Assembly: GCA_021372535.1 (NCBI GenBank)
Contig: JAJFUH010000049.1
Coordinates: 1 to 54,419, forward strand
Source: a bacterium
GTDB lineage: Bacteria; Latescibacterota; Latescibacteria; Latescibacterales; Latescibacteraceae
Length of the DNA stretch: 54,419 bases
Direction: 5' to 3'
A program made the translations under genes and the position numbers. Below the pieces are notes generated by a model. That model saw only the letters and a list, made by a program, of their open reading frames with translations, was not told the DNA's origin and did not search any database. Below, piece by piece: positions 8,835 to 16,649 of the stretch; the stretch's first letter is position 1, and each line of letters starts with the position of its first letter.

Positions 8835-10226
8835 GTGAGCAGAATACTCGTAGTCGATGACGAATCTCTCATGAGGGAATTTATTACCGAGTCGCTCATA
8901 TCCCATGGCTATGAGGTCGATGACGCCGGGGACGGCTCGCGTGCCCTCGAGTTCATGGGAAACGAGACCTACGATATAATCCTGACCGACTTCAAGATGC
9001 CCAAGGTCACCGGTATGGATGTGCTCCGGCGCGCCCGTGAAAAAATGCCCGATGCCAAGGTGATAATCATGACCGCTTACGGCACGGTGGAGAATGCGGT
9101 GGAAGCAATGAAACTCGGCGCATTCGACTATATAACAAAGCCTTTCAGCGTCGATGAAATTCTCATTCTGGTCAAACGGGCGCTCGAATTCACCAGACTT
9201 CAGAAAGATAACGTCCGGCTCCAGGGCGAGCTCGAAGAAGTATACGGCTCACGGAATATTATCGGGAAATCGACCTCGATGAAAAAGATTTTCGAGGTTA
9301 TCGATACGGTGAGCACATCACGCTCGACGGTGCTCATTACCGGTGAGTCGGGCACCGGCAAGGAGCTTGTGGCGAGGGCGGTTCACTATTCGAGTCCTCG
9401 GCAGAGAGGACCGTTCGTGAAACTGAACTGTGCGGCGCTCCCTTCGGAACTCATGGAAAGCGAGCTTTTCGGGCACGAGAAAGGCGCTTTTACCGGTGCG
9501 GTGAAAAAATATCACGGGCGGTTCGAACGTGCGAACGGTGGCACGCTCCTCCTCGATGAGATCAGCGAAATGAGCCCGCATCTTCAGGCAAAACTTCTGC
9601 GGGTGCTCCAGGAACGCGAGTTCGAGCCGGTCGGCTCCGCGGAAACCATAAAGGTCGATGTCCGAATCGTGGCCACAACAAACCGCAGCCTGTCCGAGCT
9701 GATCGATAAAGGTGAATTCCGTGAAGACCTCTTTTACCGGCTCAATGTCATCAATATTTCACTTCCCCCTCTCCGTGAGCGGCGCTCGGATATACCGATG
9801 CTCGCCGAACATTTTCTCAAGAAATACAACGCTGAAAACGGAAAGGCAATCGAGGGTATATCCGACGATGTACTCGATGTATGGCTCGAATATAACTGGC
9901 CCGGAAATGTCCGGGAGCTCGAGAATGCTGTCGAACGCGGGGTAGTTCTGTGCAAGGGGAAAATACTCGAGGTTGGCGATATACCGTCCGTAACGGCAGG
10001 AAACGGCAGATTGTCCGAGTCCTTTGACGCTCAGCCCGCGGGTGGTATTTCATCTTCGTTCGGGCCGGGAACGACCCTGTCGGATATGGAGCGCGAGCTT
10101 ATCATGAAAACCCTCCAGTCACAGGGTGGCAACCGTACCAATACCGCCGATGTACTTGGTATCAGTGTGCGGACGCTTCGTAATAAACTCGCGCTGTACG
10201 GGGAGATGGATGCCTTTAAAAATTGA
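8835..10226 (+). CDS. Sigma-54-dependent response regulator, NtrC class (FlrC/AtoC-like)
   Basis: A 463-residue activator with three domains. The receiver (1-120) has the acidic pocket Asp8/Asp9, phospho-acceptor Asp52 in ILTDFKMP, a Thr in IIMTAYG and Lys in ITKPF. The AAA+ domain has Walker A GESGTGKE, the sigma-54-contacting GAFTGA loop inside ELFGHEKGAFTGA, Walker B GTLLLDEI and the NWPGNVRELEN sensor 2 region. A Fis-type helix-turn-helix closes the protein (NRTNTADVLGISVRTLRNKL). It should bind upstream sites and open sigma-54 promoters when phosphorylated. Three sigma-54 promoters in this window (before flgB, the motE-like gene and flgF) are the natural targets. GTG 8835 is preceded by AAGGA about 10 bases upstream. 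Confidence 0.95.
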   Translation: MSRILVVDDESLMREFITESLISHGYEVDDAGDGSRALEFMGNETYDIILTDFKMPKVTGMDVLRRAREKMPDAKVIIMTAYGTVENAVEAMKLGAFDYITKPFSVDEILILVKRALEFTRLQKDNVRLQGELEEVYGSRNIIGKSTSMKKIFEVIDTVSTSRSTVLITGESGTGKELVARAVHYSSPRQRGPFVKLNCAALPSELMESELFGHEKGAFTGAVKKYHGRFERANGGTLLLDEISEMSPHLQAKLLRVLQEREFEPVGSAETIKVDVRIVATTNRSLSELIDKGEFREDLFYRLNVINISLPPLRERRSDIPMLAEHFLKKYNAENGKAIEGISDDVLDVWLEYNWPGNVRELENAVERGVVLCKGKILEVGDIPSVTAGNGRLSESFDAQPAGGISSSFGPGTTLSDMERELIMKTLQSQGGNRTNTADVLGISVRTLRNKLALYGEMDAFKN

Positions 10227-10305
10227 GTAAGGTATATAATTACACTGTTTATTCGGGAAATTCATCGCATAAATGATATGGAATATCATAATTGAGACCG
10301 TGAGT

Positions 10306-10336
10306 GGGCAAATATTTCCTGCCCGGTGATTTTTTT
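10306..10336 (+). terminator. Weak terminator-like hairpin after the activator gene
   Basis: GGGCA (10306-10310) pairs with TGCCC (10320-10324), and TTTTTTT follows at 10330-10336. The stem is only 5 bp and the T-run starts 5 bases after it, so termination is uncertain. Confidence 0.35.
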
Positions 10337-10464
10337 ACATTACAGGGTGTTTTTTGAATTGTTTTACAGTCGATTCTGAAGGGATAACGAACAAGGATAA
10401 ATCAGTATAAGTTGCTGTAAGTATAGAAGTAATTGTGTATTCGCTGTGCGCTGCGGATCCCTTT

Positions 10465-10480
10465 TGGCACATACTTTGCA
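10465..10480 (+). promoter_or_regulatory. Sigma-54 promoter of flgB
   Basis: TGGCACATACTTTGCA carries the invariant -24 GG (10466-10467) and -12 GC (10478-10479) exactly 10 bases apart, within the consensus TGGCAY-N5-TTGCA. Transcription should start near 10491, giving a leader of about 65 bases before flgB. Confidence 0.85.
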
Positions 10481-10555
10481 CCAATAAACCGGCGGATACC
10501 TGTATACAATGAGATTTACAGACACATACATGGTCAGCAGCACGGGAAGAGACAA

Positions 10556-10963
10556 ATGATAAAAGAACTGCTTTTCAATCAGAAACCGGATATTCTCCTG
10601 ACAAAGATGCTCGACAAGTCAGCCCTGAACCAGCGGGTGATAGCATCGAATGTGGCGAATATCGGTACACCGGGTTATGAACGGCTCGGAGTCAGTTTCG
10701 ATGAGAAGCTTTCCCGGGCTATGAGGCTGAGCAAAAAAATAAAAATATCGGATCCCCGTCACATACCGTCGCCGGACTGGGTCAAGGAAATAAAACCCGA
10801 GGTTGTCAAGATTGAAGACGGATACTGGAACGGCATCAACAATGTCAATATAGACGAGGAAATGGTCGATTTGGCGAAAACACAGCTCGATTTCAACAGC
10901 GCCGCACGTCTCATGAACCTGCGGTTCACCCAGCTCAGAACAGCGATCAGGGGGAGGCGGTAA
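10556..10963 (+). CDS. flgB: Flagellar proximal rod protein FlgB
   Basis: A 135-residue FlgB, the proximal rod subunit that joins FliE to the rod in the periplasm. The N-terminal helix carries the rod/hook signature SALNQRVIASNVANIGTPGY (about 20-39), and the C-terminal helix contains the conserved NNVNIDEEMVDLAKTQLDFN segment. ATG 10556 is chosen over an in-frame start at 10433 because homology begins here, GGGAAGA precedes it and the promoter lies at 10465-10480. flgC follows after 3 bases. Length is standard. Confidence 0.96.
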   Translation: MIKELLFNQKPDILLTKMLDKSALNQRVIASNVANIGTPGYERLGVSFDEKLSRAMRLSKKIKISDPRHIPSPDWVKEIKPEVVKIEDGYWNGINNVNIDEEMVDLAKTQLDFNSAARLMNLRFTQLRTAIRGRR

Positions 10964-10966
10964 TCC

Positions 10967-11494
10967 ATGAAGATAATACCCCTCAAAGACCATATGTTCC
11001 GGGGTAACATCTACCGTTCAATCGATATAGCCGCTTCGGGAATGACGACCCAGCGGCAGCGGATGGACGCCATCGCCTCGAACATCGCTAACGCCCAGGT
11101 GACCAATGTGGACGGCAACGGCAGCCCCTATCTCAGGAAACATGTTGTCATGAGTAAAGTGCCCGATCGGACATTTGAAGCGACCCTCAGGGAATATATG
11201 ATAAAGCCGCGAACGACCGAATCCGGTCATATTCCGGAAATGAGTGGCAGCAGCCGGGTCAAGGATGTGACTCCTCTGGTCGAGGGGAGTGAAATCGAGA
11301 TACCCAACATGAGAAAGAATGTCGTCTATGATCCTTCGCATCCTGATGCGGATGCCGATGGTTTTGTTGTATACCCTGACATCAATGTCATCGAGGAGAT
11401 GACCGATCTCATGGTTGCAAGCAGGGCATTCGATGCAAATGTGACCGTGGTGAATGCCGCGAAGCAGATGATCATGAGGTCGCTCGATATTTAA
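10967..11494 (+). CDS. flgC: Flagellar proximal rod protein FlgC, long form
   Basis: A 175-residue FlgC. The N-terminal SIDIAASGMTTQRQRMDAIASNIAN signature and the C-terminal INVIEEMTDLMVASRAFDANVTVVNAAKQMI helix are diagnostic of the rod-protein family. The usual length is about 134-150, so this copy has an extra 30-40 residues in the middle (about 60-105), rich in charged and serine residues. A GGAGG site precedes the ATG. It is translated just after flgB. Confidence 0.95.
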   Translation: MKIIPLKDHMFRGNIYRSIDIAASGMTTQRQRMDAIASNIANAQVTNVDGNGSPYLRKHVVMSKVPDRTFEATLREYMIKPRTTESGHIPEMSGSSRVKDVTPLVEGSEIEIPNMRKNVVYDPSHPDADADGFVVYPDINVIEEMTDLMVASRAFDANVTVVNAAKQMIMRSLDI

Positions 11495-11611
11495 TGAGTC
11501 GTTACATGATATACTGTCTGATGATTATTTTTGAGGGAATTTTATAGAGTGGAGTTTTCACGGTTTATGAATGACGAACAGGATTCCGGGACAGCTTGAT
11601 TGGAGCCGGAC

Positions 11612-11881
11612 ATGCTTGATGTAGCGAAAGTTGCCGAATACGGTTCATATTCATACAAACGTGATACACGAACGGGTAAAGACAATCCGGGCGTGAATTT
11701 TAATGATATCATGACAGGTTCGGGCGCCATGCCCGATAAACCCGAAGCACCATTTGTCCGTATGGGAAAGGAAACGGAATTAGCCGCTGATTCTCCGGTG
11801 GAAGTTGAGATGTATAACCGGAGCGGTACGATTTTCAAGTATAGTTCATATGTCGGCGTAAACCTTGATTTAATCGCATAG
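11612..11881 (+). CDS. Small protein of unknown function between flgC and the transglycosylase gene
   Basis: An 89-residue protein I do not recognise. ATG 11612 follows GGAG (11602-11605) with good spacing; a TTG four codons upstream is less likely. It has no signal peptide or membrane segment. It is polar, with the acidic/proline stretch MPDKPEAPFVRMGKE, and ends in a hydrophobic strand-like tail (TIFKYSSYVGVNLDLIA). The position inside the rod operon, 10 bases before the transglycosylase gene, suggests a flagellar role, but none can be assigned. Confidence 0.6.
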   Translation: MLDVAKVAEYGSYSYKRDTRTGKDNPGVNFNDIMTGSGAMPDKPEAPFVRMGKETELAADSPVEVEMYNRSGTIFKYSSYVGVNLDLIA

Positions 11882-11891
11882 TGAGGTAATT

Positions 11892-12542
11892 TTGGTACGG
11901 AAGATCAATCGCAGCACAGTGTACAAAATGCTTATTGCTTTCGGTAACATCTTATTTGTTTTAACAGGGCTCTATATAATAAACTATGATATGGCAACTC
12001 CAGTCAATGCCACGGAAGACCGTGAGATACCCCGTGAGGCGGTCATTCCGTTCAGGCAGCTGACGCGAGAGGAGAAGACGCGACAGTTTTTTGAGGATAT
12101 GGATATCGATACATCGCGGCTGACATCGCATGATATTCATCAGAGTCTTGGGCCATGGGAATCATACATCAGGCAGTATTCCTCCCAGTATAACGTGGAT
12201 CCCGATCTCGTGAGTGCGATTGTATATGCGGAGAGCAAGGGCGATCCGTTCCGTATTTCAAAAGATGGCGCGCTCGGGCTTATGCAGATTATGCCTGAAA
12301 CCGCCGGTTTCCTTGGGTTTGACAATGTTCTCGACCCCGAGGAAAACATCCGTGCGGGTGTCATGTACATAGCATGGCTGCTGAGCCGTTACGGCGAGAC
12401 GCATGCTTTATGGGCATGGAACGCAGGTCCCGCCCGGGTGGATATTAAAGTGATGCCGGGCGAGACACGTAAATTTATCGTCGAGGTCCTGACGGTCAAG
12501 AGATTCCTGAAAGAAGCCCATGCGCGGGACGGTTTAAGCTGA
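11892..12542 (+). CDS. Periplasmic lytic transglycosylase (SLT domain)
   Basis: A 216-residue protein with an N-terminal membrane anchor or uncleaved signal (about 10-32) and a C-terminal SLT (family 1) lytic transglycosylase domain. The catalytic glutamate is probably Glu114 in VYAESKG, followed by the motifs GLMQIMPETA and AWNAGPARVD (the usual form of the last is AYNAGP). It cuts peptidoglycan, and in the rod operon it probably opens the wall for the growing rod. The FlgJ homologue at 50891-51322 lacks a muralytic domain, which fits this division of labour. TTG 11892 is chosen because GAGGT lies 5 bases upstream. Confidence 0.9.
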   Translation: MVRKINRSTVYKMLIAFGNILFVLTGLYIINYDMATPVNATEDREIPREAVIPFRQLTREEKTRQFFEDMDIDTSRLTSHDIHQSLGPWESYIRQYSSQYNVDPDLVSAIVYAESKGDPFRISKDGALGLMQIMPETAGFLGFDNVLDPEENIRAGVMYIAWLLSRYGETHALWAWNAGPARVDIKVMPGETRKFIVEVLTVKRFLKEAHARDGLS

Positions 12543-12692
12543 TTGCTGTAAAAGGATTCCGGATGCCCGACAGCACCCGTGATTGTCCGGATAATCCACA
12601 ACGGCAATAATAACGGTTTTTTATGCATATTATACTGTTTTTATAATTGTTCTGAATTTTAAAGAAAAATATATGTTTGCAGATGATTTAAG

Positions 12693-12721
12693 TTGACAAG
12701 TTGAATAATTTACCCTAATTT
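12693..12721 (+). promoter_or_regulatory. Possible sigma-70 promoter of fliE
   Basis: TTGACA (12693-12698) is followed after 17 bp by TAATTT (12716-12721). The -10 match is moderate. It lies in the 217-bp gap before fliE and could drive fliE-fliF-fliG-fliH separately from flgB. Confidence 0.4.
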
Positions 12722-12759
12722 TATAAAGGATAATAAGAACCATTGAGGAGGAATGGGCA

Positions 12760-13062
12760 GTGAATACTCCTATTACCCGTGTCGGGGGACAGGGTATAGC
12801 GCCTCTCAAGCCGCTCGCTGATGGTAAAGTGAAAGACGGCGATGCCTCGTTTGCCGGAACTCTGGAGAAATTTGTCAACGATGTGAATTCTCTCCAGAAC
12901 CGTGCGGATGAATCGATCGAAAAACTGGCGACCGGAGAAATATCCGATGTTCACCAGGTTATGATCGCGGTTGAGGAAGCGAATACCGCTATGGAGTTCA
13001 TGCTCGAAATTCGGAACAAAATAATTGAAGCTTACCAGGAAGTCATGCGAATGCCTGTGTAG
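12760..13062 (+). CDS. fliE: Flagellar hook-basal body protein FliE
   Basis: A 100-residue FliE, the adaptor between the MS-ring/export gate and FlgB. The C-terminal half has the family pattern: VNDVNSLQNRADESIEKLATGEISDVHQVMIAVEEANTAMEFMLEIRNKI in several segments, ending with YQEVMRMPV. GTG 12760 is preceded by a strong GAGGAGG site 8 bases upstream. fliF follows after about 90 bases. Length is normal. Confidence 0.95.
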   Translation: MNTPITRVGGQGIAPLKPLADGKVKDGDASFAGTLEKFVNDVNSLQNRADESIEKLATGEISDVHQVMIAVEEANTAMEFMLEIRNKIIEAYQEVMRMPV

Positions 13063-13156
13063 GTATTCATAAAATGCAGAACCGGTGACACTCTGAACTG
13101 TGACCGTTGGATGCTGGTTTAAAAGTGTACCGGATACAGTTCGTCGGATCGGTGGC

Positions 13157-14677
13157 ATGTTCGAATTATTAGAGAGAGTTCTATCGAGATTCAAGGATGT
13201 CTGGGTGAAGATGACGCTCAACCAGCGGGTTATAAGCGGAGCGGTCATTGTAGCCATCATAGGAGTTGCCATTTTTTTAGTTTCTCTCTCCGGCAACATG
13301 ATACAATATTCTCTTCTTTTTGCCGAGCTCAATCCCCAAAGCGCCTCTGAAATTGTATCAATTCTTGAACAGCAGAATGTTCCCTACAAATTGACCCGTA
13401 ACGGGACAGCGATTGAAGTTCCCGCCGACAGGGTCGACCGTCTCAAGATAGACCTCGTAACCCAGGGACTTCCATCGGAAGGCATTGTTGGTTATGAGAT
13501 TCTTGACACTACCAATTTTGGCATGTCCGATTTCCTCCAGAAAGTCAATTACCAGCGCGCTCTCATGGGTGAGCTCAGGAAAACCCTCAGAACGCTCGAT
13601 GAAATCGAGGACGCCAATGTGCATCTCAATATACCCGAACCGACGCTTTTTACCGAAAATGTACAGAAACCGACCGCTTCGGTGACTCTCAAGCTGCGCC
13701 GTGGCCGCACCCTTGCACCGAGCACCGTACAGGCGCTCACGAACCTTGTCGGTTCAGCAACCGGTATCGCTCCGGGGGATGTAACGATCGTTGACACGAG
13801 AGGGACGCTTCTGACCAAGCCTTCCATGGATGAAATGGCTATGCTTTCCAGCACACAGATGGAAATGAAGGTCAAAGCCGATCAGTATCTTGCCGAAAAG
13901 GTCAAAACCATACTCGACGGTGCTTTTGGTGCAGGGATCGCTCTCGTAACCGTCAATTCCGAGCTCAATTTCGACCGTGTGGAGCGGACAACAACCACAT
14001 ACAGCCAGGATACGAGCGCCATTCTCAGCGAGGAACGCGAAGAGGAGACCAATCCCACAACCGAGGGCGGAGGTCGGGAACATACGGTAACGAATTACAA
14101 TACGGGCAATACGGTGGAGAATTTTGTTGTCAGCCCCGGAAACATCAGCCGGCTCACCGTAAGTGTCATGATAGACGCGAAGGATTCCACATGGGTGGAT
14201 GAGAACGGGGAACGCCAGGTTGCCAAGGTATCGTGGACCGATGCAGAGCGGTCGCAGATACGCACGATCTGTGAGAATGCGGTTGGGTATGACGCGGGAC
14301 GCGGTGACCGTCTTGAGGTTGTTGCGCTTCCCTTCGGGACTCGTGAATACGAGGAAGCGGCCGGAGAGCGCCTGACATTTCGGGCCGCTATCATTGACAG
14401 CGTCCAGGCAATCGGAATGATTGTTGTCATCCTTGTGGGACTCCTTATATTCTACGTTTTGCTTCGTCAGATAGCCCGTTCCCTGGATCCTTCAAAAGTT
14501 TCTCTTCAGATCGATAAAATTCTCGAAAAAGAAAAGAAGGCTATTGTGGAAGAAGAGGAAGTCGAGGTCGAATCTGAAAAGGCCACGCTTATCCGGAAAA
14601 TTATCTCGAAAGCGTCCATGGATCCGGAAATCACCGCAAAAACGATCAGAACCATTTACCGTGAGGGCAAGGAATAA
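13157..14677 (+). CDS. fliF: Flagellar MS-ring protein FliF
   Basis: A 506-residue FliF, the inner-membrane ring protein. The N-terminal membrane segment is about 26-46 (ISGAVIVAIIGVAIFLVSL), followed by the ring-building domain with the LLFAEL-NPQSASEIV segment, the long periplasmic RBM domains, and a second membrane segment about 418-440 (AIGMIVVILVGLLIFYVLL). The cytoplasmic tail (about 441-506) is highly charged and holds the FliG-binding end. ATG 13157 is chosen where homology starts, with GGTGG just upstream; an in-frame GTG lies at 13100. Length is slightly below that of enteric FliF (about 550). Confidence 0.95.
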   Translation: MFELLERVLSRFKDVWVKMTLNQRVISGAVIVAIIGVAIFLVSLSGNMIQYSLLFAELNPQSASEIVSILEQQNVPYKLTRNGTAIEVPADRVDRLKIDLVTQGLPSEGIVGYEILDTTNFGMSDFLQKVNYQRALMGELRKTLRTLDEIEDANVHLNIPEPTLFTENVQKPTASVTLKLRRGRTLAPSTVQALTNLVGSATGIAPGDVTIVDTRGTLLTKPSMDEMAMLSSTQMEMKVKADQYLAEKVKTILDGAFGAGIALVTVNSELNFDRVERTTTTYSQDTSAILSEEREEETNPTTEGGGREHTVTNYNTGNTVENFVVSPGNISRLTVSVMIDAKDSTWVDENGERQVAKVSWTDAERSQIRTICENAVGYDAGRGDRLEVVALPFGTREYEEAAGERLTFRAAIIDSVQAIGMIVVILVGLLIFYVLLRQIARSLDPSKVSLQIDKILEKEKKAIVEEEEVEVESEKATLIRKIISKASMDPEITAKTIRTIYREGKE

Positions 14678-14702
14678 TCCGGGATTGGTTAATGGAGATT
14701 GG

Positions 14703-14720
14703 TTCATAGTTCATAGTTCC
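14703..14720. repeat. Tandem TTCATAG repeat in the fliF-fliG gap
   Basis: Two perfect TTCATAG units (14703-14716) are followed by TTCC within a T/G-rich 158-bp gap. It is a simple repeat, and no promoter or terminator is clear here. Confidence 0.4.
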
Positions 14721-14835
14721 TGGTTTGTGGTTTATTGTTTTTGATTTATGGTAGTGAATTCGTATTTGTCTGTTGATATTGAATTAACCGGAAATCTGTT
14801 CCTGGTGAATATTGATTGAGAAACAGGGATAAAAA

Positions 14836-15873
14836 ATGTTAGAGCCAACCAGAGCCGCTGCAAAAACTTTTGATGAGCTGACGTCCTATGAAAAAGCGGC
14901 TATTGTCCTTGTAGCACTTGGTAAGGACGTTTCCTCACAGGTTATGCGTAACATGCCTGACCGTGAGATAGAGCGTCTGACTGTTGAGATTGCCCGCCTG
15001 AAGCAGGTAGACCCGAAGACCGAAATGCAGATTCTGAAGGAGTATTTCTCCATGCTTCAGGCTTCGGAGTATATTTCCGAAGGCGGCATCGATTTTGCCA
15101 AGGAACTTCTCGAATCATCGCTCGGAAAAGCCCGGGCCGATGGCATACTCAAGAAGATATCCGAATCCCTGAATCCCGGCGGCTTCGAGCTTCTCAAGGA
15201 TGTTGACCCTATTCATCTTCTCGAATTTATCAGGAACGAACACCCGCAGACAATCGCGCTCATTCTGTCCCAGCTCAATCCCGGCCAGGCCGCTCAGGTT
15301 CTCGGCCAGCTGCCCGAGGATATCCAGACCGATGTTTCCATGCGGATAGCGACAATGGAAAAAATCTCCCCGGAAGTTATCCGCGAGATAGAGAGCGTTC
15401 TCGATGTACACCTCAAGGAGGTTATTTCCGGTAACCTGTCGGCTTCGGGTGGTATCAAGGCTATTGCCTCCATTCTCAACCTCGTTGACCGTTCGACCGA
15501 GAAATCGATTCTCGGTAACCTCGAAATGGAAAATCCCGAGCTCACCGCAAACATCAAGAACCTCATGTTCGTTTTCGAGGACCTGCTGATTCTCGATGAC
15601 CGCGGCATCCAGCTTATCCTCAAGGAAGTCGACACGAAAGAGCTCGCGATTGCGTTGAAGGCGGCTTCGGAAGAGCTCAAGAACAAGATTTTCAAGAATG
15701 TTTCCGAACGTGTGGTTACCATGATCCAGGAGGAAATGGATTATGCCGGCCCCATGCGTCTGAGCGTTGTCGAGGAAGCCCAGCAGCGAATCGTAGAAAT
15801 TGTCCGTCGTCTCGAGGAAGAGCAGCAGATCGTTATTGTCCGCGGCGGCGAAGGCGGCGAGATTTTTGTCTGA
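14836..15873 (+). CDS. fliG: Flagellar motor switch protein FliG
   Basis: A 345-residue FliG, the rotor protein of the C-ring that contacts MotA. The N-terminal domain (SYEKAAIVLVALGKDVSSQVMRNM) binds FliF. The middle domain has the diagnostic EHPQTIALILSQLNP segment (about 135-149). The C-terminal armadillo/charged helix domain (MFVFEDLLILDDRGIQLILKEVDTKELAIALK) holds the MotA-facing charged residues, and ends with the acidic/hydrophobic tail QQIVIVRGGEGGEIFV. Length is normal. fliH starts 41 bases downstream. Confidence 0.97.
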   Translation: MLEPTRAAAKTFDELTSYEKAAIVLVALGKDVSSQVMRNMPDREIERLTVEIARLKQVDPKTEMQILKEYFSMLQASEYISEGGIDFAKELLESSLGKARADGILKKISESLNPGGFELLKDVDPIHLLEFIRNEHPQTIALILSQLNPGQAAQVLGQLPEDIQTDVSMRIATMEKISPEVIREIESVLDVHLKEVISGNLSASGGIKAIASILNLVDRSTEKSILGNLEMENPELTANIKNLMFVFEDLLILDDRGIQLILKEVDTKELAIALKAASEELKNKIFKNVSERVVTMIQEEMDYAGPMRLSVVEEAQQRIVEIVRRLEEEQQIVIVRGGEGGEIFV

Positions 15874-15913
15874 CAATTCCGGTGTCACTCGATATTTTTC
15901 GCGGGAGTGTCCT

Positions 15914-16618
15914 TTGTCGAATGTCATTAAAAATCCAAAGAATGCCAAAGACCCTTTCATTCTCGATTCTCCGACCGATTCTTCCGGCGCCCGTAAAAAA
16001 GTACGCAAACGGAATCCCGATTCTCTCGATTTTTTGAAGACCATATCCGACGAGATTGCCAGTCTCAACGAATCGTTTTCCCGGGCTGCAAGAAGGCAGT
16101 CGGATGACCGGAAAAAAGAGCTGGACAGGATATATAACGAAGCGAAAAGCAAGGGTTTTCAGAAGGGTTTTGACGAGGCCCTCGAAAAAGAGCGGTCTGA
16201 GAAGATGATCGCCGTAGACATGCTCCTCAAGGATGCTAAGAAAAAGAATAAAAATGCCATCCGCGGGCTCGAACTCAAGGTGATTGACCTTGCTGTCGCG
16301 CTCGCCGAGCAGATTACCCGCAAGACCATCGATACGTATCCTGAAATAGTCGAGGATATAATCGAGGAAACCATGGCGTATCTTATCGGGAATGAAACCC
16401 TCATGCTCAGGGTTTCCGAGCACGACTTCAAAATTATCAACAATAAATACGACAAGTGGCTTGATCTTGCGGGAAGCGCCAAGGAATTCCGTCTCGAAGT
16501 CGATCGCCGTCTCAAACCCGGCGACTGCATCATCGAGACCGAGGGCGGCATTATCGACGCTGTTGTTACGAACCGCCTTGAAACACTCGCCGAGGAACTT
16601 ATCAAGGTTTCGTCGTGA
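15914..16618 (+). CDS. fliH: Flagellar export ATPase regulator FliH
   Basis: A 234-residue FliH-like stator protein that links FliI to the C-ring. The N-terminus is basic and disordered. A long charged helix follows (RRQSDDRKKELDRIYNEAKSKGFQKGFDEALEKE), then the C-terminal FliH/YscL domain with LAVALAEQITRKTIDTYPEIV and LKPGDCIIETEGGIIDAVV. TTG 15914 is chosen: GGGAG lies about 7 bases upstream and it does not overlap fliG, whereas the frame stays open back to 15800 inside fliG. Its normal partner fliI is 3.5 kb away, separated by the island. Confidence 0.9.
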   Translation: MSNVIKNPKNAKDPFILDSPTDSSGARKKVRKRNPDSLDFLKTISDEIASLNESFSRAARRQSDDRKKELDRIYNEAKSKGFQKGFDEALEKERSEKMIAVDMLLKDAKKKNKNAIRGLELKVIDLAVALAEQITRKTIDTYPEIVEDIIEETMAYLIGNETLMLRVSEHDFKIINNKYDKWLDLAGSAKEFRLEVDRRLKPGDCIIETEGGIIDAVVTNRLETLAEELIKVSS

Positions 16619-16649
16619 GTTTGAAAGATTAATTCCACTTTATTTCATA

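Larger units (their letters stand above)
10227..10555. other. Regulatory gap between the activator gene and flgB
   Basis: This 329-bp stretch holds no supported gene. It contains a 7-bp dyad ATGATAT-GGA-ATATCAT (10273-10289), a weak terminator-like hairpin (10306-10336) and the flgB sigma-54 promoter (10465-10480). Confidence 0.7.

Noticed and set aside
15115-16152. 345-residue minus-strand open frame across fliG-fliH
   Set aside because: It overlaps two well-supported genes and its sequence is a reverse shadow.
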